From Actinomycetes bacterium (lineage in GTDB: Bacteria; Actinomycetota; Actinomycetes; Actinomycetales; Cellulomonadaceae): DNA of 14,430 nucleotides. The translations under genes were made by a program, and so were the position numbers. Position 1 is the first letter of the stretch, and every line of letters starts with the position of its first letter. The notes below the pieces were generated by a model, which saw only the letters and a program-made list of their open reading frames with translations, was not told where the DNA came from and did not search any database. The stretch spans positions 1 to 14,430 of the forward strand of contig JAEWYD010000144.1 in NCBI GenBank assembly GCA_023462275.1, written 5' to 3'. Positions 1-7,506 of this stretch are shown in pieces.

Positions 1-399
1 GCCAAGCGCGAGCGTGCGCTGGGCCTGGGCGCAGCGGTCGCCGTCGAGCCCGGCGCGCGCCTGCCGTTCCGCGTCGACGCCGTCCTGGAGACCGTGGGCG
101 AGGCCACCTGGGCCCACTCGCTGCGCGCCGTCCGGCCCGGCGGCGTGGTGGTGGTCGCCGGGGCGACCACGGGGGCACAGCCGGGGGCCGAGCTCTCCCG
201 GGTGTTCTTCACCGAGCTGCGCGTGGTCGGCGCGACCATGGGCACGAAGGAGGACCTAGCAGCCCTGCTGCGGTTCTGCGCCCGCAGCGGCGTCCGACCC
301 GTCATCGACTCGACGTTCCCGCTGGCCCGCGCGCGAGAGGGGTTCGCGCGCCTCGCCTCGGGCGGCCAGTTCGGCAAGGTGGTGATCACGGTCCCGTGA
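1..399 (+). CDS. Zinc-binding alcohol dehydrogenase / quinone oxidoreductase family protein, C-terminal fragment (5' end outside window)
   Basis: This is the last 132 residues of a medium-chain dehydrogenase/reductase (MDR); the reading frame is open from base 1 and ends in TGA. The visible part is the second half of the Rossmann domain and the C-terminal return to the GroES-like fold. FRVDAVLETVGEATW is the strand that usually reads D.V.D.VG. It is followed by SLRAVRPGGVVVVAGAT, then FFTELRVVGATMGTKEDLAALL, typical of the quinone-oxidoreductase/YhdH side of the family. The closing segment LARAREGFARLASGGQFGKVVITVP is the usual MDR C-terminus. The nucleotide-binding GxGxxG motif and any zinc ligands lie upstream, so substrate and zinc dependence cannot be judged. 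The stop overlaps the next gene's GTG start by four bases, suggesting an operon with translational coupling. Family assignment is firm; the specific reaction is unknown. Confidence 0.88.
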   Translation, partial: AKRERALGLGAAVAVEPGARLPFRVDAVLETVGEATWAHSLRAVRPGGVVVVAGATTGAQPGAELSRVFFTELRVVGATMGTKEDLAALLRFCARSGVRPVIDSTFPLARAREGFARLASGGQFGKVVITVP

Positions 400-1427
400 C
401 GCAGGACGCCCACCCCGTCGCCCCGCCCGCCCCGATCGCCACGGTGGAGGACCAGCCCGCCGGTCCGCCGCGCCCGTGGGCACCCGACGTCCTCGGCGCG
501 GGCTACGAGGCGCTGACGCTGCCGCTCGCCGACGACGACGAGGGCCCGGTGGTCGCGACGCTCGTCCGCTACCGGCCGGACCGGGCGGCGCGCCCGGCGC
601 GCGCCGTGCTCTACCTGCACGGCTGGAACGACTACTTCTTCCAGACCGGCCTGGCCCGGTACTGGCACGGCCAGGGTGCGGCGTTCTACGCCCTCGATCT
701 GCGCAAGTACGGCCGGAGCCTGCGTCCCCACCAGACGCCGAACTACGTGGCGGACCTCGCCACGTACGACGAGGAGCTCGACGCGGCGGTCGCGGAGATC
801 CGGACGGACCTCGGTCCGCACGCCCGGATCATGCTCATGGGCCACTCCACGGGCGGGCTCGTCGGGGTGCTGTGGGCGAACCGGCGTCCCGGCGTCGTCT
901 CCGGGCTCGTCCTCAACAGCCCGTGGCTCGAGCTCATCGGGTCGACGCTCACGCGCACGCTGTCGATGCCGCTCGTGCACGGGCTCGCGCGCACGCAGCC
1001 CAAGGCGCCGCTCATCACCACCGATCCCGGCTTCTACGCCCGCACGCTGCTGACGCGCCACGGCGGCGAGTGGGAGTACGACGAGGTCTGGCGGCCGACG
1101 CCGTTCCACCCCGTGCGCCCCGGCTGGGTGCAGGCCGTCCTCGCCGGGCACGCCACCGTCTCGCGCGGGCTGCAGCTCCCGTGCCCGGTCCTCATGGCGG
1201 CGGCCGAGCGCAGCCTCGTCCTGCCGCGGTGGCGGGAGGAGATGCGCCGCGCCGACACCGTGCTCGACGTCGACCTCATGGCCCGCCGCGCCGTCCAGCT
1301 CGGCCCGGTGGTGACCGTGGTGCGCATCCCGGACGGGATCCACGACCTGACCCTGTCCGTGCGGCCCGCCCGCGAGCGGTTCTACGCCGAGGTCACGCGC
1401 TGGACGACCGCGTACGGCTGGGACTGA
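396..1427 (+). CDS. Alpha/beta hydrolase, serine aminopeptidase S33 / lysophospholipase-like
   Basis: A 343-residue soluble alpha/beta-hydrolase with no signal peptide. After a Pro/Ala-rich N-terminus of about 30 residues, the core begins with AVLYLHGWNDYF (oxyanion-hole HG near residue 75). The nucleophile elbow is MGHSTGGL, with the catalytic serine at residue 151. The catalytic histidine is H316 in IPDGIHDLTLS. The usual acid position after strand 6 reads AAAERS and lacks the common Asp; the acid is more likely in the downstream segment DTVLDVD (about residues 285-291), but this is inference. The family covers monoacylglycerol lipases, lysophospholipases and esterases; the sequence does not identify a substrate. 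The GTG start overlaps the preceding stop (GTGA), and a weak AAGGTGG lies about 14 bases upstream, so translation probably depends on coupling to the oxidoreductase gene. The next gene is convergent and ends only 10 bases away. Confidence 0.88.
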   Translation: MTQDAHPVAPPAPIATVEDQPAGPPRPWAPDVLGAGYEALTLPLADDDEGPVVATLVRYRPDRAARPARAVLYLHGWNDYFFQTGLARYWHGQGAAFYALDLRKYGRSLRPHQTPNYVADLATYDEELDAAVAEIRTDLGPHARIMLMGHSTGGLVGVLWANRRPGVVSGLVLNSPWLELIGSTLTRTLSMPLVHGLARTQPKAPLITTDPGFYARTLLTRHGGEWEYDEVWRPTPFHPVRPGWVQAVLAGHATVSRGLQLPCPVLMAAAERSLVLPRWREEMRRADTVLDVDLMARRAVQLGPVVTVVRIPDGIHDLTLSVRPARERFYAEVTRWTTAYGWD

Positions 1428-1437
1428 CGGGCTCCGG

Positions 1438-2820
1438 CTAGAACTGGTCGGGGAACAGCTCGGCCGCGAGCTGCGCGAGCGTGGGGCCCGCGGCGCTGTC
1501 GACGTGCCACGCCTGCCAGGCGTCGAGCGGTCCGGTGTACCCGCTGATCGCGCGGCTCACGGCCTCGACGTCGCCGAACTGCAGGCCCTCCGCGGTCTCC
1601 AGGGTGCCGTCGGCGTGCAGCAGGCACTCGAACGGCGTCGCCGACCAGGCAGGGGCCCAGACCAGGAGCACCGGTCCGTCGAGCACGTCGGCGACCGCCG
1701 CGAGCGCGGGGTCCGGACGTGCGGCGTCCAGGCTCGCGACCGGCACCGCGAACGACGGCGGCACCACGCGCGGCGCGGGACGGGACGCTCGCGCCCACGT
1801 GGGGTCCGTCTGCTCGAGAAGCTCCGAGGCGTCGTCCGGCGGCCAGGGCCACCCGGGGTGCGGGGCTGCCCAGCCGGCGCGGATCGCCGCGTCGCCGGCG
1901 GCCTGCCGCTGGGAACCCTGCACGGCTGACTGCGCCGCCGAGCCCCGAGCGGACGACTGGGGCGAGGACGAGGCGGACGGCCGCGGTGCCGACGCGGGCG
2001 CCGACGTCCACCCGGGCACGGAGTCGACCGTCGACGGGACGGCGACGCGCGCCGGCGGGCCGCTCATGGTCCAGCCGGTGGTGTCGATCGGCACGGGCTC
2101 CGCGGTGGGCCGGGACCACGTGGGCGTGGGCGGCGCCACGGCCGAGGAGCCTGCGCGGCGGGCGGCTTCCGCGCGGTCGCGGTAGAGGGGCGTCGGGTCG
2201 AACGCCGCCGGGTCCGGCTCCGGGTCACGCGCCCACGGGGGCCGCTCGACGGTGCGCTCCGGCGGCGTCGACCGCCCGACGGGCGAGAGCTCGACGACGC
2301 GGCTGCCGTCCTCCTGGGCCACCACCTCGGCCCGCAGCACGTCCACCTGCCAGCCGGGCTGCAGGAGGAACTCCAGCACCTCGTCCATGCCGGGCGCGAT
2401 GTGCGAGCACACCAGCAGCAGCCGGGCCCCGCCCCGCACGAACGTGGACAGCAGCGCCGTCGACGGCACGGTCAGGCGGAAGGCCGCGAGGTGGGCCGCA
2501 TACCGCTCCGGCCCGCCCCCGTAGGCCGCCGCGAGGTCCGCCGTGGTCATCCGGGCCGCCTGGCCGGCGTGCCGGAGCGCGCTGACGATGGCGTCCTCGT
2601 CGAGCAGCGCGACGATCTCGACCACGACGGGCTCGCCCGACGCGTCGACGGCGAGCAGGTGCGGCTCGTCGGCCGACCCGCTGCGCACGCGGAGCGGCAT
2701 CAGGTGCTCGCCCAGGAGAGCGTCCAGCTGGTCCGCGACCATGGAGGGCGTTGCCGGACCGGAGTGCCCGGTCGGCGCGGATGAGGCCGCCGCGCGGCCG
2801 TCGATGGCGTACGTGGTCAT
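1438..2820 (-). CDS. Hypothetical protein with nuclease-fold-like N-terminal segment, disordered linker and C-terminal RAMA-like domain
   Basis: A 460-residue protein that I do not recognise as a named family. The start is set at ATG 2820 (MTTYAIDGR), preceded by a GGAAG-like site; the open frame runs further upstream but through AT-richer, non-coding-looking sequence. Residues 25-165 form a folded-looking segment: HLLAVDASGEPVVVEIVALLD (about 54-74), followed by a helix with ALRHAG. This resembles the PD-(D/E)XK core of NucS/DUF91-type nucleases (Asp59, Glu68), but the expected Lys two residues after Glu is Val70, so catalysis is doubtful. Residues 185-370 are Pro/Ser/Ala-rich and probably disordered. 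Residues 383-440 (FECLLHADGTLETAEGLQF, then AVSRAI and DAWQAWHV) follow the pattern of the RAMA domain (restriction enzyme adenine methylase-associated). Both domain calls are pattern recognition by eye. No methylase or restriction gene is adjacent. The coding region is certain; the function is unknown. Confidence 0.85.
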   Translation of the reverse strand: MTTYAIDGRAAASSAPTGHSGPATPSMVADQLDALLGEHLMPLRVRSGSADEPHLLAVDASGEPVVVEIVALLDEDAIVSALRHAGQAARMTTADLAAAYGGGPERYAAHLAAFRLTVPSTALLSTFVRGGARLLLVCSHIAPGMDEVLEFLLQPGWQVDVLRAEVVAQEDGSRVVELSPVGRSTPPERTVERPPWARDPEPDPAAFDPTPLYRDRAEAARRAGSSAVAPPTPTWSRPTAEPVPIDTTGWTMSGPPARVAVPSTVDSVPGWTSAPASAPRPSASSSPQSSARGSAAQSAVQGSQRQAAGDAAIRAGWAAPHPGWPWPPDDASELLEQTDPTWARASRPAPRVVPPSFAVPVASLDAARPDPALAAVADVLDGPVLLVWAPAWSATPFECLLHADGTLETAEGLQFGDVEAVSRAISGYTGPLDAWQAWHVDSAAGPTLAQLAAELFPDQF

Positions 2821-2873
2821 GGTCTTCCGGGGGAGGCGGCCGGCCCGGGGCTTGAGCTGGCCTCGTAGGGCCG

Positions 2874-2903
2874 ACTCTAGGGGACCGAAACGCCCGCCGT
2901 GAA
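2874..2903 (-). promoter_or_regulatory. Candidate promoter for the RAMA-like protein gene
   Basis: On the minus strand, TAGAGT (2879-2874) fits the actinobacterial -10 pattern TANNNT. TTCACG (2903-2898) is a partial match to TTGACA, with an 18-bp spacer. It would place the transcript start roughly 50 bases before the ATG at 2820. Both hexamers are 4 of 6 matches, so this is tentative. Confidence 0.3.
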
Positions 2904-2907
2904 CCAT

Positions 2908-2965
2908 CCGGTAACAATTGGTCCGTTTTGTCGCCCGGACGGGTGAGGATGGCGGACCTTACCGG
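2908..2965 (-). terminator. Bulged inverted repeat directly after the FAD/Fe-S dehydrogenase stop codon, possible terminator
   Basis: CCGGTAA (2908-2914) pairs with TTACCGG (2959-2965), and GGTCCG (2920-2925) pairs with CGGACC (2953-2958). This gives 13 pairs interrupted by a five-base CAATT bulge on one side. The structure starts one base after the dehydrogenase stop (2967), as expected for a terminator on the minus strand. There is no clear U-tract, and the loop of about 27 bases is long. It could instead be a control element for the downstream gene, whose candidate promoter lies next to it. Confidence 0.4.
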
Positions 2966-2966
2966 C

Positions 2967-5933
2967 TCACTCCGGCAGCCGCGAGGCGAGCAGCTGTGCC
3001 AGGTGCGTGCCCCGCACGTGCGCCAGGTCGTCGGCCTGCGTCCGGCACGAGAAGCCGTCCGCGAGCAGCACGGTTCCCGGCGCCGCGGCGCGCAGCGCCG
3101 GCAGGAGGCCGTTCTCGGCGACCGCGACGGACACCTCGTAGTGGCCCCGCTCCATGCCGAAGTTGCCGGCCAGCCCGCAGCACCCGGCCACCGTGGTGAC
3201 CTCGGCGCCGGCCGCGCGCAGCAGCGCGAGGTCGGCGTCGTACCCCATCACCGAGTGCTGGTGGCAGTGCGGCTGGGCGACGACGGCCACGGCCGCCAGG
3301 CTGGGGGGCTCCCACACCTGTCCGTCGGGGCCGGGCGCCGTCAGCACCTCGGCGAGCGTGCGGGTGGCGCGGGCCACCGCGGCCGCCCGCGGGTCGTCGG
3401 GCAGCAGGTCCGGCAGGTCGCTGCGCAGCAGCGCGGTGCACGACGGCTCGACGCCGACGATCGGCAGCCCGTTCACCGCGAACGGGCCCAGGACGCCGAG
3501 CAGGGCGACGAGCCGCTTGCGGGCGCCCTCGAGCTGCCCGGTCGAGATCCAGGTCAGCCCGCAGCAGGCGTCCTGGTCGGGCACGATCACCTCGTAGCCG
3601 GCCGCCTGCAGCACGCGGATCATCGCCCGGGGCACGTCCGGGTCGAAGGCGTCGCTGAACGAGTCGGTCCACAGCACGACGCGCCGCGCGACGTCGCCGA
3701 CCCCGCCGGCCGTCGTCGACCCGGCCGGCTCACCCGACGCCGTCGCGCGCACCGCCGTCCCGACCGCCGGCGTCCTGCCACCGGCGCCGGCGACCCCCGC
3801 CCGGCGCAGCTCCGCCCGCCGCGCGTTGCGGAAGGAGGCGGGCGCGAACCGTGGGATGGAGCGCCGCCGGTCCATCCCGCCGACGGTGAGGATCAGCTTG
3901 CCGAGGGGCCGGAAGCCCAGCACGGCGTTGGCGAGCCACGGGATGCGCAGGGCGGCGACCAGCCGCGTCCACCGCGGCAGCCAGCCGAGGGCGTAGTGGT
4001 TCGTCGGGCGCAGGCGGCGCCGGTAGGCGCGGTGCAGCACCTCGGCCTTGTACTGGGCCATGTCGACGCCGGCCGGGCAGTCCGACGAGCACGCCTTGCA
4101 GCTCAGGCACAGGTCGAGCACCTCGTGCAGCTCGGGCGAGCGCCAGCTGCCCGCCACGAGCGTGCCGTTCGCCAGCTCCTGCAGGACGCGCGCGCGGCCG
4201 CGGGTGACGTCCTTCTCGTCGCCGGTCGCCCGGTACGACGGGCACATGAAGCCGCCGTCGGCCGACGTGTCCGCGCGGCACTTGCCGACGCCGACGCAGC
4301 GGTGCACGGCCTTGGTGAAGTCGCCGTCGTCGTGGGGGAACGCGAAGCCGGTGGCGCGCGGGATGGGGCGGGCGTGGGGGCGACGCAGGTCCGCGTCCAG
4401 CGGGCGGGGGTCCACGAGCACGCCGGGGTTGAGCAGGTTGCGGGGGTCGAGCAGGTGCTTGACCGCGCCGAACGCCGCGAGCGCCGACTCCGAGTACATC
4501 ACCGGCAGCAGCTCGCTGCGGGCCCGGCCGTCGCCGTGCTCGCCCGAGAGTGACCCGCCGTGCGCCGCGACCAGCGTTGCGGCGTCCGTCATGAACGCCC
4601 GGAAGCCGGCGACGTCGGACGACCGCTCCAGGGGGATGTCCAGGCGCACGTGCACGCAGCCGTCGCCGAAGTGGCCGTAGGTCAGGCCGTCGACGCCGTG
4701 GGACGCCATCAGGGCCTCGAACTCGCGCAGGTACGCGCCCAGGCGCTCGGGCGGGACGGCGGCGTCCTCCCAGCCCGGCCACGCCTGCCGGCCCGCCGGG
4801 GTGCGCCCGCCCAGGCCCGCGCCGTCGGCCCGGATCTGCCACATCGCGCTCGCCTCGGCGCCCGGGGGCATGACGCGCGAGGAGACGGCGCCGGCGTCGG
4901 CCACCATCGCCCGGGCGCTGGCGAGCGCCTCCTCGGTCGTCGCGCCACCCATCTCCACCATCAGCCAGCCGGCCCCGGCCGGGAGTTCGGGGACGTGCGC
5001 CTCGCCGCGGTGCCGCCGGACGACGTCGACGAGCCGGGCGTCCAGGCCCTCCACGGCGAGGGGGGCGTGCGCCAGCAGGGCGGGCACGGCGTCGGCGGCC
5101 GAGGCCATGTCCGCGTAGCCGAGGACGACGAGCACCGCCGCGTCGGGGATCGGCACCAGGCGCACGGTCGCGCCCAGGACGGTCACCAGGGTCCCCTCGG
5201 TACCCACGAGCATCTTGGCCAGGTCCTGCCCCTTCTCGGGCAGCAGGTGCTCGAGTGAGTAGCCGGAGACCTGCCGGGAGAAGCGGCCGAGCTCGGTGCG
5301 GATCAGCGACAGGTTCGCGTCGACGACGCCGGAGAGCCCGGGCATGGCGTCGAGCGCGCCCTCGCCGGCCCGCGCGGTGAACCGCCGCCCCTGGCCGTCG
5401 ACGACGTCGAGCGCGAGCACCTGGTCCACCGTGCGCCCGTAGGCGACGGCGTGCGGGCCGCAGGCGTTGTTGCCGATCATGCCGCCGAGGGTCGCGCGGT
5501 TCTGCGTCGACGGGTCCGGCCCGAAGCGCAGGCCGTGCGGCTTGGCTGCGCGCTGCAGGCTGCTCATCACGACGCCCGGCTCGACGACGGCGGTGCGCGC
5601 CTCGGGGTCGATCGTGCCGATGCCCGTCAGATACCGGGACGTGTCGACGACCACACCGGTGCCGATCGCGTTGCCGGCCACGGACGTCCCGCCGCCGCGC
5701 ACGGTGAGGGGCACGCCCGCCGTCCGCGCGACGTCGGCGACGGCGACCAGGTCGTCGACGTCGCGGGGGGCGACGACCACCTGGGGCACGACGCGGTAGT
5801 TGGAGGCGTCCGTCGTGTACTGCGCACGGGCACGGGTGGAGGTCAGGACCTCCCCGCGGACGGCCGAGCGCAGGGCCTCGGCGAGGTCGGAGACGTCGGT
5901 CTGGGCACCCGCGCGGGCCTCGGCGATGGACAC
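2967..5933 (-). CDS. FAD-binding and Fe-S-binding 2-hydroxyacid dehydrogenase (GlcD-GlpC fusion; D-lactate or D-2-hydroxyglutarate dehydrogenase type)
   Basis: A 988-residue fusion with the layout of YdiJ-type enzymes (about 1000 residues). Residues 45-260 are the FAD-binding PCMH domain, with LTVRGGGTSVAGNA (77-89) and STQNRATLGGMIGNNACGPHAVAYG (142-166). Residues 260-505 are the FAD-oxidase C-terminal domain, with YGHFGDGCVHVRLD (H421, H428) and SGEHGDGRARSE (H466), the family's metal/substrate-binding motifs. A ferredoxin-like region follows: CVGVGKC (C546, C552), C564 and CLSCKACSSDCP (C609, C612, C615, C619), binding one or two 4Fe-4S clusters. Two cysteine-rich GlpC repeats end the protein: DACCGLTW (C790, C791) and GCCGLAGNFGMERGH (C918, C919). 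It should oxidise a D-2-hydroxyacid and pass electrons through Fe-S clusters to a quinone or cytochrome at the membrane; D-lactate and D-2-hydroxyglutarate cannot be told apart here. GTG 5933 was chosen because AGGA lies seven bases upstream and homology begins soon after. The gene is divergent from the zinc ADH gene. Confidence 0.9.
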   Translation of the reverse strand: MSIAEARAGAQTDVSDLAEALRSAVRGEVLTSTRARAQYTTDASNYRVVPQVVVAPRDVDDLVAVADVARTAGVPLTVRGGGTSVAGNAIGTGVVVDTSRYLTGIGTIDPEARTAVVEPGVVMSSLQRAAKPHGLRFGPDPSTQNRATLGGMIGNNACGPHAVAYGRTVDQVLALDVVDGQGRRFTARAGEGALDAMPGLSGVVDANLSLIRTELGRFSRQVSGYSLEHLLPEKGQDLAKMLVGTEGTLVTVLGATVRLVPIPDAAVLVVLGYADMASAADAVPALLAHAPLAVEGLDARLVDVVRRHRGEAHVPELPAGAGWLMVEMGGATTEEALASARAMVADAGAVSSRVMPPGAEASAMWQIRADGAGLGGRTPAGRQAWPGWEDAAVPPERLGAYLREFEALMASHGVDGLTYGHFGDGCVHVRLDIPLERSSDVAGFRAFMTDAATLVAAHGGSLSGEHGDGRARSELLPVMYSESALAAFGAVKHLLDPRNLLNPGVLVDPRPLDADLRRPHARPIPRATGFAFPHDDGDFTKAVHRCVGVGKCRADTSADGGFMCPSYRATGDEKDVTRGRARVLQELANGTLVAGSWRSPELHEVLDLCLSCKACSSDCPAGVDMAQYKAEVLHRAYRRRLRPTNHYALGWLPRWTRLVAALRIPWLANAVLGFRPLGKLILTVGGMDRRRSIPRFAPASFRNARRAELRRAGVAGAGGRTPAVGTAVRATASGEPAGSTTAGGVGDVARRVVLWTDSFSDAFDPDVPRAMIRVLQAAGYEVIVPDQDACCGLTWISTGQLEGARKRLVALLGVLGPFAVNGLPIVGVEPSCTALLRSDLPDLLPDDPRAAAVARATRTLAEVLTAPGPDGQVWEPPSLAAVAVVAQPHCHQHSVMGYDADLALLRAAGAEVTTVAGCCGLAGNFGMERGHYEVSVAVAENGLLPALRAAAPGTVLLADGFSCRTQADDLAHVRGTHLAQLLASRLPE

Positions 5934-6086
5934 GCGCGCATCCTGCCACGCGGGCCGGGACGCGGGACCCGGACCACCGGCGTCGGCGGCGAAGTGACCA
6001 CGAGGCGGACGGGCTCGGGGTGCGGGCGGCGTCCGCCGGGGTGAGCCTGGACGGACTGCACCGTCCGCACCGTCGAAGGGGAACCC
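5934..6086. promoter_or_regulatory. Divergent intergenic region between the 2-hydroxyacid dehydrogenase and zinc ADH genes
   Basis: This 153-bp region must carry the promoters of both flanking genes. I see no convincing -35/-10 pair on either strand. The only symmetric site is GGACGG-ACTGCA-CCGTCC (6049-6066), a perfect 6-bp inverted repeat ending 20 bases before the ADH start. It is a weak operator candidate. AAGGGGA at about 6076-6082 is the ADH ribosome binding site. Confidence 0.35.
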
Positions 6087-7316
6087 GTGCGCGCACTCAC
6101 CTGGCAGGGCACCGAGAAGCTGAGCGTCGAGACGGTGCCGGACCCGGCGGTGGTCGAGCCGACCGACGCCGTCATCCGCATCACGTCGACGGCCATCTGC
6201 GGCTCGGACCTGCACCTGTACTCCACGCTCGGCATGTTCATCGACGCCGGCGACGTGCTCGGCCACGAGCCGATGGGCGTCGTCCTCGATGTGGGCGCGG
6301 CGGTCACGCACGTACGGCCCGGCGACCGCGTCGTCGTGCCGTTCGTCATCGCGTGCGGGCGGTGCTGGATGTGCACCCGCGGCCTGCCGACCCAGTGCGA
6401 GACCACCCAGGTGCGCGCGCACGACAAGGGCGCGTCCCTCTTCGGCTACACCAAGCTCTACGGCCAGGTGCCCGGCGGCCAGGCGGAGTACCTGCGGGTG
6501 CCGCACGCCGACTACGGGCTCGTGAAGGTGCCCGACGACGGCTCCCCCGACGAGCGCTACCTCTACCTGTCCGACGTCGTGCCGACGGCGTGGCAGGGCG
6601 TGTCCTACGCGGACGTGCCGACCGGCGGCAGCGTCGTCGTGCTCGGGCTCGGGCCGATCGGGCAGATGGCGAGCCGGATCGCCGCCTTCCGCGGGGTGGG
6701 CACGGTGATCGGGGTCGACCTGGTGACCGAGCGGCTCCAGATGGCGCGGCGGCACGGGATCGAGGTCGTGGACCTGAACGACGTCGGCCTGGACGAGCTG
6801 CCCGCGGCCATGCGGGACCTCACCGGCGGGCGCGGGCCGGACGCGGTCATCGACGCCGTCGGGATGGAGGCGCACGGGTCGCCGGTCGCCGAGGGCGTGG
6901 CGAAGGCGACCGCGGTGCTGCCCGACGCCGTCGGCCGGGGCCTCATGGAGAAGGCGGGCATCGACCGGCTCGCGGCTCTGAAGGCGGCCATCTCGATCGT
7001 GCGGCGGGGCGGCACCCTGTCCCTGTCGGGCGTCTACGGCGGCGCCGCGGACCCGCTGCCCATGCTCGAGCTGTTCGACAAGCAGGTGCAGATGCGGATG
7101 GGGCAGGCGAACGTGCAGCACCTGATCCCCGAGGTGCTCCCGCTCGTGGCCCGCGACGACGACCCCCTCGGCGTGCTCGACCTGCGCACGCACCGGGCGT
7201 CGCTCGAGGACGCGCCCGCGATGTACGAGACGTTCCAGAAGAAGGAGGACGGCTGCATCAAGGTCGTCCTCGACCCGACGCTGCCGGCGGGGACGGTGGA
7301 GCGCACCCCGTCCTGA
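6087..7316 (+). CDS. Zinc-dependent alcohol dehydrogenase, formaldehyde-dehydrogenase-like (glutathione-independent class)
   Basis: A 409-residue MDR alcohol dehydrogenase. The catalytic zinc site is visible as ICGSDLHLY (C38) and GHEPMG (H60, E61). The structural zinc loop is complete: C90, C93, C96 and C104 in CGRCWMCTRGLPTQC. The Rossmann motif is GLGPIG (187-192), and the acidic residue ending the second strand, D211 in VIGVDLV, favours NAD(H) over NADP(H). The inserted segment DAVGMEAHGSPVAEG...LKAAISIVRRGG and the closing FQKKEDGCIKVVLDP are characteristic of the formaldehyde-dehydrogenase-like subgroup, so the substrate is probably a small alcohol or aldehyde. Formaldehyde itself is not proven, because many members are uncharacterised. 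The start is GTG 6087 with AAGGGGA four bases upstream. The gene ends just before a tandem repeat and a strong hairpin, and is convergent with the osmC gene. Confidence 0.9.
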   Translation: MRALTWQGTEKLSVETVPDPAVVEPTDAVIRITSTAICGSDLHLYSTLGMFIDAGDVLGHEPMGVVLDVGAAVTHVRPGDRVVVPFVIACGRCWMCTRGLPTQCETTQVRAHDKGASLFGYTKLYGQVPGGQAEYLRVPHADYGLVKVPDDGSPDERYLYLSDVVPTAWQGVSYADVPTGGSVVVLGLGPIGQMASRIAAFRGVGTVIGVDLVTERLQMARRHGIEVVDLNDVGLDELPAAMRDLTGGRGPDAVIDAVGMEAHGSPVAEGVAKATAVLPDAVGRGLMEKAGIDRLAALKAAISIVRRGGTLSLSGVYGGAADPLPMLELFDKQVQMRMGQANVQHLIPEVLPLVARDDDPLGVLDLRTHRASLEDAPAMYETFQKKEDGCIKVVLDPTLPAGTVERTPS

Positions 7317-7338
7317 CAACGCTCGCGCCCGCCGCGCA

Positions 7339-7428
7339 CACCCCACCCGCACCCACCACACCCGCACCCACCACACCCGCGCGCACCACATCCGCGCGCA
7401 CCTCACCCGCGCGCACCTCACCCGCGCG
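7339..7428. repeat. Six-copy 15-bp tandem repeat
   Basis: Six head-to-tail units of 15 bp (consensus CACCACACCCGCGCG) start at 7339, 7354, 7369, 7384, 7399 and 7414. Neighbouring units differ at no more than two or three positions, and the last two are identical. The array lies in the convergent gap between the ADH and osmC genes and ends exactly where the hairpin at 7429 begins. In the + direction one frame reads as Thr/Pro/Ala five-residue repeats, but there is no start or ribosome site, so I do not call it coding. Confidence 0.92.
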
Positions 7429-7485
7429 GCGAACAAACGTGCGCCCTGCGCACAACCTTCGTGCGCAGGGCGGACGTTTGTTCGC
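7429..7485. terminator. Long hairpin between convergent genes, probable bidirectional terminator
   Basis: Two 25-base arms (7429-7453 and 7461-7485) are complementary at 24 of 25 positions, with the single mismatch at arm position 13. The loop is AACCTTC (7454-7460). The arms begin GCGAACAAACGT and end CCCTGCGCAC. The structure sits between the stops of the ADH gene (7316) and the osmC gene (7507), so it can terminate both transcripts. U-tracts are absent, which is common in high-GC actinobacteria. A stem this long could also be a dispersed intergenic palindromic element. Confidence 0.8.
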
Positions 7486-7506
7486 GGCGGGCCGCCGGGG
7501 TGACGG

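Noticed and set aside
7339..7428. CRISPR array
   Set aside because: The 15-bp units are contiguous with no spacers, far shorter than CRISPR repeats, and no cas gene is nearby.
5934..7436. In-frame upstream extension of the FAD/Fe-S dehydrogenase through the divergent ADH gene
   Set aside because: The extension is antisense to a clear zinc ADH. Homology starts soon after GTG 5933, which has its own AGGA site.
7321..7500. Small Thr/Pro/Ala-rich coding gene in the tandem repeat
   Set aside because: No start codon with a ribosome site, and the frame runs into the hairpin and the antisense of osmC. The 15-bp period being a multiple of three is not enough evidence.
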